From Nostoc sp. HK-01 (GTDB taxonomy: Bacteria > Cyanobacteriota > Cyanobacteriia > Cyanobacteriales > Nostocaceae), in the NCBI GenBank assembly GCA_003990705.1, contig AP018318.1:4033501-4097500 (forward strand): DNA of 64,000 nt, read 5' to 3'. How positions within the stretch are numbered: the first letter of the stretch is position 1; each line of letters opens with the position of its first letter. The notes under the pieces are model-generated. The model was not told where the DNA came from. It worked only from the letters and a program-made list of their open reading frames with translations, and ran no database searches. Below, piece after piece: positions 56,446 through 63,943 of this stretch. The position numbers were made by a program, and so were the translations under genes.

Positions 56446-56919
56446 ATGCTAACTATTATTGGATGCGGCAATCTTAATCGCTGCGATGATGCTGTGGGTG
56501 TAATTATTGCCCAACGGTTACAACAATATCTAGCCCAAAATCCTCACCCCAATGTGCGTGTTTATGACTGTGGAACCGCAGGTATGGAGGTAATGTTTCA
56601 AGCTAGAGGTAGTAAGAAATTAGTAATTATTGATGCTAGTTCAACTAATTCAGAACCGGGTGCAATATTTAAGGTTCCGGGCAAAGAATTGGAAGCTTTG
56701 CCGGAACCCAGTTATAACTTGCATGATTTTCGTTGGGATAATGCACTAGCCGCCGGACGGAAAATATTTCAGGATGAGTTTCCTAAAGATGTGACTGTGT
56801 ATTTAATTGAGGCGGCAAATCTTGGTTTTGGACTGGAGTTAAGTCCTGTTGTTAAACATTCTGCTGACCTGGTTTTTGAGAAGGTAGTTGCAATTATCAG
56901 ACAGAATAATTTGTCATAA
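56446..56919 (+). CDS. hupW: Uptake-hydrogenase maturation protease HupW
   Basis: A 157-aa endopeptidase that trims the C-terminus of the HupL large subunit after NiFe insertion. The start ATG at 56446 gives MLTIIGCGNLNRCDDAVGVI, the N-terminal motif of the family (G-x-G-N, then a DD/DDA with the metal-binding acidic residue). VYDCGTAGMEVMFQARG holds the second acidic ligand region, and HDFRWDNALA the His. The frame extends 16 codons upstream but that part is not conserved-looking. In Anabaena, hupW lies near the nif/fdxH region, as here. The hydrogenase genes hupSL are not in this window. Confidence 0.88.
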   Translation: MLTIIGCGNLNRCDDAVGVIIAQRLQQYLAQNPHPNVRVYDCGTAGMEVMFQARGSKKLVIIDASSTNSEPGAIFKVPGKELEALPEPSYNLHDFRWDNALAAGRKIFQDEFPKDVTVYLIEAANLGFGLELSPVVKHSADLVFEKVVAIIRQNNLS

Positions 56920-56931
56920 TTACAGAATCTT

Positions 56932-57312
56932 TTATCCAGCCATGTCACGATAAACAGCGATTTCATCTACCCGCATTTCAAAAGGTATACCTTGGCTTTC
57001 GGGAGGACAAACGCGGATTTTGGCGCTGCTAACAATTGACTGGAGCAATGTCCCCATTGGTACGATTTGCTGTAATATTCGCCAGTTGGTAACTTGGTCG
57101 GTACATTCAATTACTAATGTCATTGCGCTGGCATCAGTTGTCACATACCAACGACAATGAGAAAGAAGATTTTGAATTGTGCGATCGCACGCTTCGTAAA
57201 AGTATTTACTAATAGAATGCTCTAGTTGTTGCCGTAAAATGATATCTGCCGATGTTGGCTGCATTGGGTGGAAATCTGAATCATCATTGAAACAATACAT
57301 ACACCTAACCAT
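56932..57312 (-). CDS. Hypothetical protein, last gene of the ankyrin-SagB operon
   Basis: A 126-aa protein with no recognised domain. The start is uncertain: ATG at 57312 (MVRCMYCFNDDSDF), 57300, or 57264 (MQPTSADIILRQQLEHSI). The sequence has mixed alpha/beta character with SKYFYEACDRTIQNLLSHC and a C-terminal EMRVDEIAVYRDMAG. It begins 18 bp after the SagB-type gene, so the two are probably co-transcribed. It is convergent with hupW, 12 bp away. Confidence 0.65.
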   Translation of the reverse strand: MVRCMYCFNDDSDFHPMQPTSADIILRQQLEHSISKYFYEACDRTIQNLLSHCRWYVTTDASAMTLVIECTDQVTNWRILQQIVPMGTLLQSIVSSAKIRVCPPESQGIPFEMRVDEIAVYRDMAG

Positions 57313-57330
57313 CTCTACTTACAAAACTAC

Positions 57331-58617
57331 TTAAATGCCAATAGCCATTGCGTAGAGGATATCCTTTGTTGTTTCTAAGAAACTCTGGGTTTCATCATCA
57401 TAAAAAGCGCCAATTCCGCTACATTGTATCCCCAAGTAGTTACTACTCAGGTAAACTCTGTGTCCTAAAAACCCTGCCAGCTGCATAGCGGTTTGATAAT
57501 TTGTATAGTCGGACACAAAAAATAAAGTTACTGCACAATCACGAGCTATATCTTGATTAATGCACAAATAACCAGTATGTTCGCTAAAATCACCACTCTT
57601 AATCAGATGATTATCTTGATATAACCCAGGGGATATCCCCTCGACTCGATGCACGACTGAATAAACTTTTATTGCTTCGCAACTTTCTGTGGGAATCGGT
57701 TGCTTTAGTTGTTGCAATATCTTGAAATAATCTTCTTGAGAAATCAACTGTTTCCGGAAACGTCTATTTGAACGTCTATGCCAAACAGTTTGATAAAATT
57801 TGTCCTTGTCAAACTCAAACTTTGGATGTTCTAGCTGTTGTTTAGAACTCTTTTGTAAGGCAGTTATTTGATAGCCATATTCAACGAATTGATTAGCTTC
57901 AAAATAATCTGTGCCACAAACAAAAGGAACTTTTAGCCTTAAGCGCCTGACATTCTTTTCTTCTACTTCCCCACATACAACACAAGCTGTGACAAACTCT
58001 TTATTCTCAAAACCTAAATCTGTATTGAGAGCTAACTTATCAAAATCGAAAATTAGCTGGATGTCTTTGTCATGGAGATAAGCTGATGCGGCAATTGTAC
58101 CTAAATGGTGTCCGCTATCTAAAAAGCAATACCTCAGACTTCTGTTTTTATATTTCCAACTAGACCTATAATAAACGCAACTAATTAAAAAAATGACTCC
58201 CTTGATACATTTACTCTGTATAATATAACTTTCTAAGCCATCATCTATTAATTCATAGATGAGTGTTAGACAATTATTCTCAACTTCTAGATGGTATATG
58301 CCATCAACTATTTCAAGCATTCCACGAATTTGTACATAAATCTCTGTAGGATATAGACCACCAGCGGAAGGATTTACACGTAGTTTGAAAGCTACATCTT
58401 TATAAGCTTTCTCTAGGGTAATTGCACCTGTTAAGTAAATTAAAGAATGAATCGGATGATTGATATTTAATTGCACCCGACGATAAAATTTTGGATATTG
58501 TTTAAAAGCAGATGGTTGAGTTGTAGAGTCTACATAATTGGGATCAAGCTGCACTGATAGGTAAGAATGTTTAGTTGCTTGATGATAGTTTTTGCTAGAT
58601 AAATCATTTTCCAGCAT
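57331..58617 (-). CDS. SagB/ThcOx-type double nitroreductase
   Basis: A 428-aa flavoprotein-like protein made of two nitroreductase domains. The first (about 55-225) has NPSAGGLYPTEIYVQI and LDSGHHLGTIAASAYL; the second (about 275-428) has HRRSNRRFRKQLISQED, GYLCINQDIARDCAVTLFF and VYLSSNYLGIQCSGIGAFYD. This tandem layout is that of SagB/McbC-related dehydrogenases, which use FMN; the best studied members oxidise azolines in peptide natural products. No YcaO cyclodehydratase or precursor peptide is nearby, so that role is not supported. Its start overlaps the ankyrin gene by 14 bp, indicating one operon. The role near hup/nif is unknown. Confidence 0.85.
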   Translation of the reverse strand: MLENDLSSKNYHQATKHSYLSVQLDPNYVDSTTQPSAFKQYPKFYRRVQLNINHPIHSLIYLTGAITLEKAYKDVAFKLRVNPSAGGLYPTEIYVQIRGMLEIVDGIYHLEVENNCLTLIYELIDDGLESYIIQSKCIKGVIFLISCVYYRSSWKYKNRSLRYCFLDSGHHLGTIAASAYLHDKDIQLIFDFDKLALNTDLGFENKEFVTACVVCGEVEEKNVRRLRLKVPFVCGTDYFEANQFVEYGYQITALQKSSKQQLEHPKFEFDKDKFYQTVWHRRSNRRFRKQLISQEDYFKILQQLKQPIPTESCEAIKVYSVVHRVEGISPGLYQDNHLIKSGDFSEHTGYLCINQDIARDCAVTLFFVSDYTNYQTAMQLAGFLGHRVYLSSNYLGIQCSGIGAFYDDETQSFLETTKDILYAMAIGI

Positions 58618-59068
58618 CTTTCAACATCCTTAAAACTTCGACCGTACTGGCAAAATCTATAGCTTTATAATCGTCTAAATTTTTTAAATTCAAATTAGGG
58701 AGATGTGGTAAAAGTAACTTGACCACTTCTGCTTTACCTGATGATGCTGCATACATTAAAGCTGTTGCACCATTATCGTTTTGGTTATCGATATTAATTT
58801 TCACTTCTAGCAGCAAATTAATTAATTCATAATGATTGCCAAAGCAAGCAAACCATAAAGCATTATTACCATCATGATTTCTATAATTAATATCCGCACC
58901 TGCACGAATCAATTCTTGCACCACTGAATAATTACCTATCCTGGTGGCTTTCATCAAAGCTGTATCACCATTTTCACGCCTCTGATTTAATTCTTCAGGG
59001 TTGTAGTTGTTAGCTATCAACCATTCACAAGTTGTTTTACTCAAACCTTGCTTACTTTCTTGCTTCAT
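58604..59068 (-). CDS. Ankyrin-repeat protein
   Basis: A 154-aa protein made almost entirely of ankyrin repeats: GDTALMKATRIGNYSVVQEL, GNNALWFACFGNHYELINLL and GATALMYAASSGKAEVVKLL are three successive 33-residue units. The ATG at 59068 has GAGG six bases upstream and is preferred to the TTG at 59080. It overlaps the SagB-type gene and probably binds its product or a shared partner (inference from the operon). It is cytoplasmic. Confidence 0.88.
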   Translation of the reverse strand: MKQESKQGLSKTTCEWLIANNYNPEELNQRRENGDTALMKATRIGNYSVVQELIRAGADINYRNHDGNNALWFACFGNHYELINLLLEVKINIDNQNDNGATALMYAASSGKAEVVKLLLPHLPNLNLKNLDDYKAIDFASTVEVLRMLKDAGK

Positions 59069-59386
59069 AAATCGCCTCAAGTTAGATTCAATTTTGCAGC
59101 AGTGACTTTATTACATTAAAGTCAAGTGGGCAATGCTGAAAGTTCGTTTCATACCTTATGTTGAAGTTGTGAACATTACTATTTCTACCGTTATTGAAAA
59201 TGGTGCGAAATATTAGCCTCATATTTTGTGCGATCGCTAATCGCATAGGATATGAAAGAAACACTTTTTCTTCCCTTACACCCCTATATTCCCAATAAAA
59301 GGTAATGGTGGACAACGCCCACCATTCACAAAAAACTCTTTAGAAATGCTATCTAGTAAGTTGTATAAACTCCTCTCAATTCACAC
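59069..59386. other. Spacer with hairpin downstream of the CBS-CP12 gene
   Basis: I find no supported gene in these 320 bp; a 75-codon minus frame (59088-59315) spans it but lacks a ribosome site and reads like spacer DNA. A HIP1-like GCGATCGC is at about 59231. Confidence 0.5.
59304..59326 (-). terminator. AATGGTGG/CCACCATT hairpin
   Basis: An 8-bp perfect stem with a 7-nt loop, about 60 bp beyond the stop of the minus-strand CBS-CP12 gene and followed on that strand by ACCTTTTA. Similar GTGGGC hairpins are dispersed in Nostoc spacers. Confidence 0.5.
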
Positions 59387-60013
59387 TTAGACAGCATTGA
59401 TTGTCTGATTAGAATGTTCACTAATTGGCATATATTTAGGTTCTTCAGAGAATAGTTCTCTAGAAGATTTATCTTGTTTGGGTGCGCCGTAAAAACCTGC
59501 TTCAGCTTCTAGTTCATCAACGAAATCCCAAGCTTCGATTGTGCGTTTAGAGTCTGGGCCGTAGTTCGCAGAAATTGCCCGTGCATTAGAGACAGCTTTA
59601 TATATCTCTTTTTGCAAGAATAGTAATTTGGGTTTCTCTACAAAATCACCCTTAGTAATAATATCGCTGATAGAAATTATCCCAAGTAATTCGCCTCGGA
59701 TGACAGGCGCACTCCGCATACCTGTATTAGCCAATAACCTTGCCACATATTCTATATCAAGGTCAGGATCTACAGTTACACAAGGTTTACTCATTATTTC
59801 GTAAACATAAACTCTTTGAGGATCTTTTCCATAAGCAACCACTTTGCCTGCAATATCACTCTCAGTCACAATGCCATAAGCATCACCACTATGACGAGGT
59901 TCGACAATTAATTCTTGGAGTTGTTTGAGCCTTAATAATTTCACTGCTGCTGCTACAGTAGCGGAGCCGCGAATGGTAGCTACATCTTGAATCATGATTT
60001 GTTTGGCTCGCAT
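59387..60013 (-). CDS. CBS-domain protein with CP12-like tail
   Basis: A 208-aa protein. Residues about 5-125 hold a CBS pair (MIQDVATIRGSATVAAAVKL ... GIVTESDIAGKVV; IMSKPCVTVDPDLDIEYVAR ... GIISISDIITKGD), the adenine-nucleotide sensing module. The tail (about 135-198) resembles CP12: IYKAVSNARAISANYGPDS, EAWDFVDELEAEAGFYGA and SSRELFSEEPKYMP. CP12 normally binds GAPDH and phosphoribulokinase using cysteine pairs, but no cysteine is present in this tail. CBS-CP12 fusions are established in cyanobacteria. A strong ribosome site (AAGGAGCAGGAATT) precedes the ATG. Its place in the nif region suggests carbon-metabolism control in heterocysts (inference). Confidence 0.88.
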   Translation of the reverse strand: MRAKQIMIQDVATIRGSATVAAAVKLLRLKQLQELIVEPRHSGDAYGIVTESDIAGKVVAYGKDPQRVYVYEIMSKPCVTVDPDLDIEYVARLLANTGMRSAPVIRGELLGIISISDIITKGDFVEKPKLLFLQKEIYKAVSNARAISANYGPDSKRTIEAWDFVDELEAEAGFYGAPKQDKSSRELFSEEPKYMPISEHSNQTINAV

Positions 60014-60779
60014 AATTCCTGCTCCTTATTTATTGCAAGTAAGGGAATTTTTTCTAAACTGCTGTACTTTTCCCAAACAGTATTTGCTTAGTTTAAGCAT
60101 GATGAAAATTAGACACAGGTTTTACGCAGTATTAGTCCTAAATTCTACTTGGTAGAATTATGTATTTTAGGTATAAGATTTACAGATTTTCCCTATATAT
60201 TGCTGAAGCGATCGCATCGTTTTGCCTAATTTTCAGTTGTACCAGGATTCAGGTAGAAATATCTTAGATAACCCTGTAATCACTTGCTACTGGCGTTTAG
60301 GTTCACTAGCAACAATTTAGCTTACTTATATATTATCACTCTGATAAGTTTGTTTTATAAATAAGTGTGTATTCTCCTATAGATATTGGTTAAATAACAC
60401 AAAAAATTGTCAAATTGCATTAAAAAATACATTTGTTTTTTAAAGGTTATGTTTTCAACTTAGGCTGGCTTTAAAACCTAGGTCTCTATGTAAATTTGTT
60501 TAGTTTGTAGGCAAAACTTATCTTTTGAAATTTGTTTTTATAGACATGATTGATGTATAAAACTTGCTAACAATTAATCATCCATTGGGTATGAATTTTG
60601 CTATGTCTGCCAAGCAAATATATCCCCCCAATGGAGTATTTTTATTAGCAATCACTTACCCAAGTAATTTTGTATAAATTATATCTGCTAAATTTATAAA
60701 GAAATTCTAAAAAACACCTCTTTTATTCCAAATAGTTGGTATTGTTTCAAACAAGCATCATCCAAAAGGAAAATAAAAC
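60014..60779. other. Divergent control region, AT-rich
   Basis: No gene is visible in these 766 bp between the divergent CBS-CP12 and molbindin genes. It is AT-rich, with one HIP1 site near 60209. It presumably holds promoters for both; I could not recognise NtcA (GTA-N8-TAC) or NifB-like elements with certainty. Confidence 0.5.
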
Positions 60780-60989
60780 ATGAAAATTAGCGCTCGTAAT
60801 GCAATAAAAACTACTGTTAAGAAAGTTGTAACTGGTTCAGTTAATACCGAAGTCACTTTAGAACTAGCACCTGGAGTAGAACTAGTCTCTATAATCACCA
60901 AATCCTCAGCCGATAGATTAGGCTTGGCTGAAGGTAAACAAGCTTATGCTGTTATTAAAGCATCAGATGTTATTGTTGCTATTGATTAA
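60780..60989 (+). CDS. Molbindin (TOBE/Mop domain)
   Basis: A 69-aa single Mop domain: MKISARNAIKTTVKKVVTGS, TEVTLELAPGVELVSIIT, and a final AYAVIKASDVIVAID. Such proteins bind molybdate oligomerically and buffer it, which fits a nif neighbourhood where molybdenum is needed for FeMo-co. The ribosome site AAAGGAAAA precedes the ATG. A dispersed hairpin repeat follows at 61021. Confidence 0.93.
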   Translation: MKISARNAIKTTVKKVVTGSVNTEVTLELAPGVELVSIITKSSADRLGLAEGKQAYAVIKASDVIVAID

Positions 60990-61020
60990 TCAATAACTGA
61001 TTTGTGAGATGTATAAACAA

Positions 61021-61051
61021 GATACCCGACTTCTTTAATAAGTTGGGTATC
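61021..61051. repeat. GATACCCGACTT hairpin, dispersed family
   Basis: GATACCCGACTT and AAGTTGGGTATC pair over 12 bp (one G-U) around CTTTAAT. It is the sister of the hairpin at 21477-21507 and lies just after the molbindin gene. It may act as a terminator. Confidence 0.7.
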
Positions 61052-61070
61052 AATAATATTGAGCATATAA

Positions 61071-61322
61071 TTAACTTTCAACAATCCGAACATAAATAAT
61101 CCGAGCAATTTTTTGATTAATACTGATAGTTTGGTTATTAACTTTGACTAACAATGAAGGAAATTGCTGTTCTATTGTAATAGAAGTACCGATTTTTATG
61201 CCTATTGAAATAATTTTATCTAGTATTTTTGTATTCTCAGTTTGATAAAAAGCTACTATACCTTGTTCACCTGGTTTAAGCAATTCTAAGGAGCAGCCAA
61301 TTATGGAAAAAGGAGTAAACAT
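61071..61322 (-). CDS. FeoA-domain protein
   Basis: An 83-aa SH3-like protein: SLELLKPGEQGIVAFYQ, DKIISIGIKIGTSITIEQ, and VKVNNQTISINQKIARIIYV. The LxxLGI-type pattern of FeoA is recognisable though divergent (KIISIGIKIG). It may modulate iron transport, or in nif clusters act in metal handling. It lies downstream of fdxH on the same strand, separated by a hairpin. Confidence 0.85.
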   Translation of the reverse strand: MFTPFSIIGCSLELLKPGEQGIVAFYQTENTKILDKIISIGIKIGTSITIEQQFPSLLVKVNNQTISINQKIARIIYVRIVES

Positions 61323-61346
61323 TATAAATGTAAAGTATAAAACATG

Positions 61347-61395
61347 AAGTATGAAAGATAAGGAGTATTTTCCTGACCTTTCATACTTTTATTGA
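61347..61395. terminator. AAGTATGAAAG/CTTTCATACTT hairpin between fdxH and the FeoA gene
   Basis: The 11-bp perfect stem is at 61347-61357 and 61378-61388, with a 20-nt loop; TTT follows on the plus strand. It lies 35 bp beyond the fdxH stop on the minus strand and could end or protect that message. Confidence 0.6.
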
Positions 61396-61423
61396 TTGCT
61401 ATGAATAGCAACTAAACTACTAA

Positions 61424-61723
61424 TTAAACGAGGTAAGGTTCTTGGTGTGTTTTGATTGTGCAGTTAGAGCGAGGATAGGTAACGCACAATAGAGCAAATC
61501 CTTTGGACATTTGCTCATCATCCAAGAAGATTTGATCAGATTGATCAACTTCACCTTCAGTAACTTTGCCTACACAGCTAGAGCAAGAACCTGAATGGCA
61601 AGAAAAAGGTAACTCAATACCATTTTCTTCTGCTCCGTCTAAAATTGTAGTTTCTTCGTCAATTTCAATTGTGGTGTCGAGGTCTTCTTTTTTGTTGATT
61701 AATCTTACTTGATAGGTAGCCAT
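61424..61723 (-). CDS. fdxH: Heterocyst [2Fe-2S] ferredoxin FdxH
   Basis: A 99-aa plant-type ferredoxin that donates electrons to nitrogenase reductase in heterocysts. The ATG at 61723 ([20 protein letters not shown]) has the ribosome site GAGGAG; the frame extends six codons upstream but that part is not used. The cluster cysteines are Cys42, Cys47, Cys50 ([12 protein letters not shown]) and Cys80 (LLCVTYP). The [12 protein letters not shown] start and the nif context identify FdxH rather than photosynthetic PetF. A hairpin in the hesB-fdxH spacer may set its own transcript. Confidence 0.96.
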   Translation of the reverse strand: MATYQVRLINKKEDLDTTIEIDEETTILDGAEENGIELPFSCHSGSCSSCVGKVTEGEVDQSDQIFLDDEQMSKGFALLCVTYPRSNCTIKTHQEPYLV

Positions 61724-61758
61724 TTTTCCGATTCTCCTCAATTTTACGGTTCGGTTAA

Positions 61759-61790
61759 TTCTCGAAGTGTGTCAGTCTCCTCTTCGAGAA
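61759..61790 (-). promoter_or_regulatory. Hairpin in the hesB-fdxH spacer
   Basis: TTCTCGAA (61759-61766) and TTCGAGAA (61783-61790) form a perfect 8-bp stem around 16 nt. It lies 36 bp before the fdxH ATG. It may be a processing or stabilising element, or partial terminator, for the nif transcript; fdxH is known in Anabaena to be made at higher dose than its upstream genes. Confidence 0.5.
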
Positions 61791-61907
61791 AGCATGAATA
61801 GGAAGACACTGCATTTGATGAGTGATTGCGAGTGTCTCTGACATTTGGCGTGGAGTACGTTTACGGAAAGCCTTTATGGTTTGACTTGACACTAAAAGAT
61901 TCTTCTT

Positions 61908-62279
61908 TTAGCTGCAAGGAACACCAGTAGGCGTACAGTCTCCTGCTTGGAAAGATTTGCCACAACCGCAGGTACTAGTTGCATTGGGGTTGGTAAATTT
62001 GAAACCGCTTTCTACCATCCCTTCGACAAAATCGATCACGATTCCTTCTAACAAGGGCGCACTTTTGGCATCCACATAAACCAGCACACTACCTTGCTGA
62101 ATTACCAAATCATCTGGTTGGGGTTGGCTAGTGACATCCATGCCATATTCATAGCCATTGCAACCACCACCTTTGACAGAGATGCGGATACCTTTAGTTG
62201 CACTATTCTCATCGGAACCGGAACCTCGCAGGAAAGCCCGCAAACGAAATTCTGCTTTTTCTGTTAAAGTAACAGTCAT
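61908..62279 (-). CDS. hesB: HesB/IscA-type Fe-S assembly protein
   Basis: A 123-aa A-type carrier. The three ligand cysteines are in place: GGGCNGYEYG and the C-terminal CGCGKSF. It assists Fe-S cluster assembly for nitrogenase proteins. The C-terminal extension QAGDCTPTGVPCS adds two more cysteines, as in some heterocyst HesB proteins. The ribosome site AGGAGATTGA precedes the ATG. It is flanked by hesA upstream (a 137-bp spacer with heptamer repeats) and fdxH downstream. Confidence 0.95.
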   Translation of the reverse strand: MTVTLTEKAEFRLRAFLRGSGSDENSATKGIRISVKGGGCNGYEYGMDVTSQPQPDDLVIQQGSVLVYVDAKSAPLLEGIVIDFVEGMVESGFKFTNPNATSTCGCGKSFQAGDCTPTGVPCS

Positions 62280-62339
62280 TCAATCTCCTGATCTGTAGCG
62301 ATTGATTGTTCTAATCTAGAATTTGAGTTTTTTGTCATA

Positions 62340-62408
62340 ATTGTCCTTTGTCATTAGTCATTAGTTATTTGTAAATACAAAGGACAAAGGACGAATGACC
62401 AAGGACAA
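62340..62408. repeat. TTTGTCATTAGTCA heptamer repeats (STRR type)
   Basis: The spacer between hesA and hesB holds GTCCTTTGTCATTAGTCATT and, inverted, AAAGGACAAAGGACGAATGA. The two parts could pair in the message between the two genes. Confidence 0.8.
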
Positions 62409-62416
62409 AATACTTA

Positions 62417-63217
62417 TTAAGTTGTAAAATTACTGGTGGTTTCCATTGATGGAGATTGCGAGTATCTCCAAGGCGCATTATTACCGCATACATGACAAGA
62501 GCGATCGCGGTATGAACGACGCTTGGCAAATTCCATCCGGTTTAAGTCTATTGTCAGCAATTGCGACAATAAAGGCTGACTAAACCCAGTAATCAGCTTG
62601 ATTGCTTCCAATGCTGTTAAACAAGCCAATGTCCCAGAAACAGCACCTAGCACCGAGAAACCACGCCGATCCCAATCAGGCTTTTCGGGAAACAGACAAG
62701 ATAAACAAGGCGTGACACCGGGAATAATCGTTGTCAGGTAAGCCTCCATCCCGTCCATCGCAGCTTCTACCATTGGTTTGCGCCAGCGCACACAAGCCGC
62801 ATTCAACAAATCGCGTTCTGTAAAATTGTGGGCGCAGTCTAACGCCATATCTGCGGATTGTACTAAAGAATCCACATTCTCTGCGGTAATGTAATCATGA
62901 ACCGCCTCGATTTCGATATCAGGATTGATAGCTTGCAAAGTTTCTTTAGCCTTAAATACTCTTGGCTTACCTACCCAATCATCCGTCATCAGAATCTGAC
63001 GATTCATATCATCAAGGCGCAAATCGCCACCCCGGACTAGAATTAGCTTGCCAACGCCTGCTACTGCTAAATAAAGCGCGGCTGTACCGCCTAATCCCCC
63101 CACACCTGTCACCAATACTGTCGCTGACTTCAGGCGCTTCTGAGCCGCTTCGCCAAAATTAGGCAGCATCATTTGGCGACTATAACGTTCTAACTCGGTA
63201 GGAGTTAGGTTAACCAC
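62417..63217 (-). CDS. hesA: HesA, ThiF/MoeB-like adenylyltransferase
   Basis: A 266-aa E1-like enzyme (ThiF family). The nucleotide-binding GVGGLGGTAALYLAVAGVG is near residue 36, followed by DDMNRQILMTDDWVG. Cys pairs in PCLSCLFPEKPD and SCHVCGNN form the zinc site. In heterocyst cyanobacteria hesA lies in the nif operon and is thought to act in molybdenum or sulfur handling for nitrogenase, not proved. The start is GTG 63217, with the strong ribosome site TTAGGAGGTAAATA. It is 10 bp after nifW. Confidence 0.94.
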   Translation of the reverse strand: MVNLTPTELERYSRQMMLPNFGEAAQKRLKSATVLVTGVGGLGGTAALYLAVAGVGKLILVRGGDLRLDDMNRQILMTDDWVGKPRVFKAKETLQAINPDIEIEAVHDYITAENVDSLVQSADMALDCAHNFTERDLLNAACVRWRKPMVEAAMDGMEAYLTTIIPGVTPCLSCLFPEKPDWDRRGFSVLGAVSGTLACLTALEAIKLITGFSQPLLSQLLTIDLNRMEFAKRRSYRDRSCHVCGNNAPWRYSQSPSMETTSNFTT

Positions 63218-63227
63218 TATTTACCTC

Positions 63228-63545
63228 CTAATCAGAAGAGAGTTCTGTCAGCGTAATTACATTTTTTGGCTTGTCTTTAAAGACTTTGAACACCTTTTGT
63301 TCTTGTGGTGTTGATTCGAGAAATACTTGATATGCTTTTTGCAAAGCCAAGCAATATTGATTAAGCTTTTCTTCTGCACTTAAAGCAGCAGAATTATCAT
63401 CAATCTCTTGGATATATTGGGAGAATTTTTTCAATATATGGAGACGATTTATATTGACAATTTTTTGGTCATAATCTAGCTCAAAGAATTGAAAATATTC
63501 TTCGGCATCACTTATTTTTTTGAATTCATCAATAGTTTTACTCAT
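63228..63545 (-). CDS. nifW: Nitrogenase-stabilising protein NifW
   Basis: A 105-aa protein that protects or helps mature the MoFe protein. It matches NifW in length and in motifs (MSKTIDEFKKISDAEEYFQF, LHILKKFSQYIQEID, YCLALQKAYQVFLESTPQEQ, VFKVFKDKP). Its ATG overlaps the stop of the upstream gene by 4 bp (ATGA), so translation is coupled. It is followed by hesA. Confidence 0.95.
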   Translation of the reverse strand: MSKTIDEFKKISDAEEYFQFFELDYDQKIVNINRLHILKKFSQYIQEIDDNSAALSAEEKLNQYCLALQKAYQVFLESTPQEQKVFKVFKDKPKNVITLTELSSD

Positions 63546-63739
63546 TTAGCCTCCAATTCTGTTAGCTGCTGCTTTAACTCATCAAGTTGACGATATATTT
63601 CATAAGTTGCCGCCGCAACATCCATAAGTGTTTTGTAATCGGTTGGTAGACCTTCTGCTAAATCGTGCAGATCCATTTTCATTTGACCTGCTTTACTGTT
63701 GAGGCGTTTAATTTGAGTTTTCAATTCCTCGATTGTCAT
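63542..63739 (-). CDS. CCE_0567/DUF683-family nif protein
   Basis: A 65-aa, mostly helical protein (MTIEELKTQIKRLNSKAGQM, DLHDLAEGLPTDYKTLMDVA, YEIYRQLDELKQQLTELEAK). It fits the CCE_0567 family of small helical hairpin proteins found between nifX-associated genes and nifW, which bind divalent metals and have no proven role. It is coupled to nifW by the ATGA overlap. The upstream spacer is repeat DNA. Confidence 0.9.
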   Translation of the reverse strand: MTIEELKTQIKRLNSKAGQMKMDLHDLAEGLPTDYKTLMDVAAATYEIYRQLDELKQQLTELEAK

Positions 63740-63943
63740 TGGTTATTTGTCCTTTGTCATTTGTCATTTGTAAATAAACGTGACTTTGATAAACCTCTCC
63801 CCAACCCCTCTCCGACGCGGAGAGGGGCAAAAATATTCTGTGTTTTTAACAAAAAATTCAGAGTTTCAAAGCCTCTCTCCCTTTGGGGGAGAGGTTTGGA
63901 GAGGGGTTAAAATAACGAACAACTAATGACTAATGACGCAAAG
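63738..63943. repeat. Heptamer and CCTCTCCCCAACCCC-type repeats
   Basis: TTTGTCCTTTGTCATTTGTC heptamers (63746-63772) are followed by CCTCTCCCCAACCCCTCTCC (63797-63816) and a near-inverted GGGGGAGAGGTTTGGAGAGG further on (63885-63905). The latter is a large, dispersed inverted repeat of Nostoc spacers. It separates two nif-operon genes. Confidence 0.8.

Noticed and set aside
57331-58617. A RiPP (azole peptide) biosynthesis cluster around the SagB-type gene
   Set aside because: No YcaO cyclodehydratase or precursor peptide is visible within the window; the ThiF-like gene nearby is hesA of the nif series.
59088-59315. 75-codon minus-strand frame
   Set aside because: No ribosome site, and part of it is spacer-type DNA; it does not resemble a protein family.
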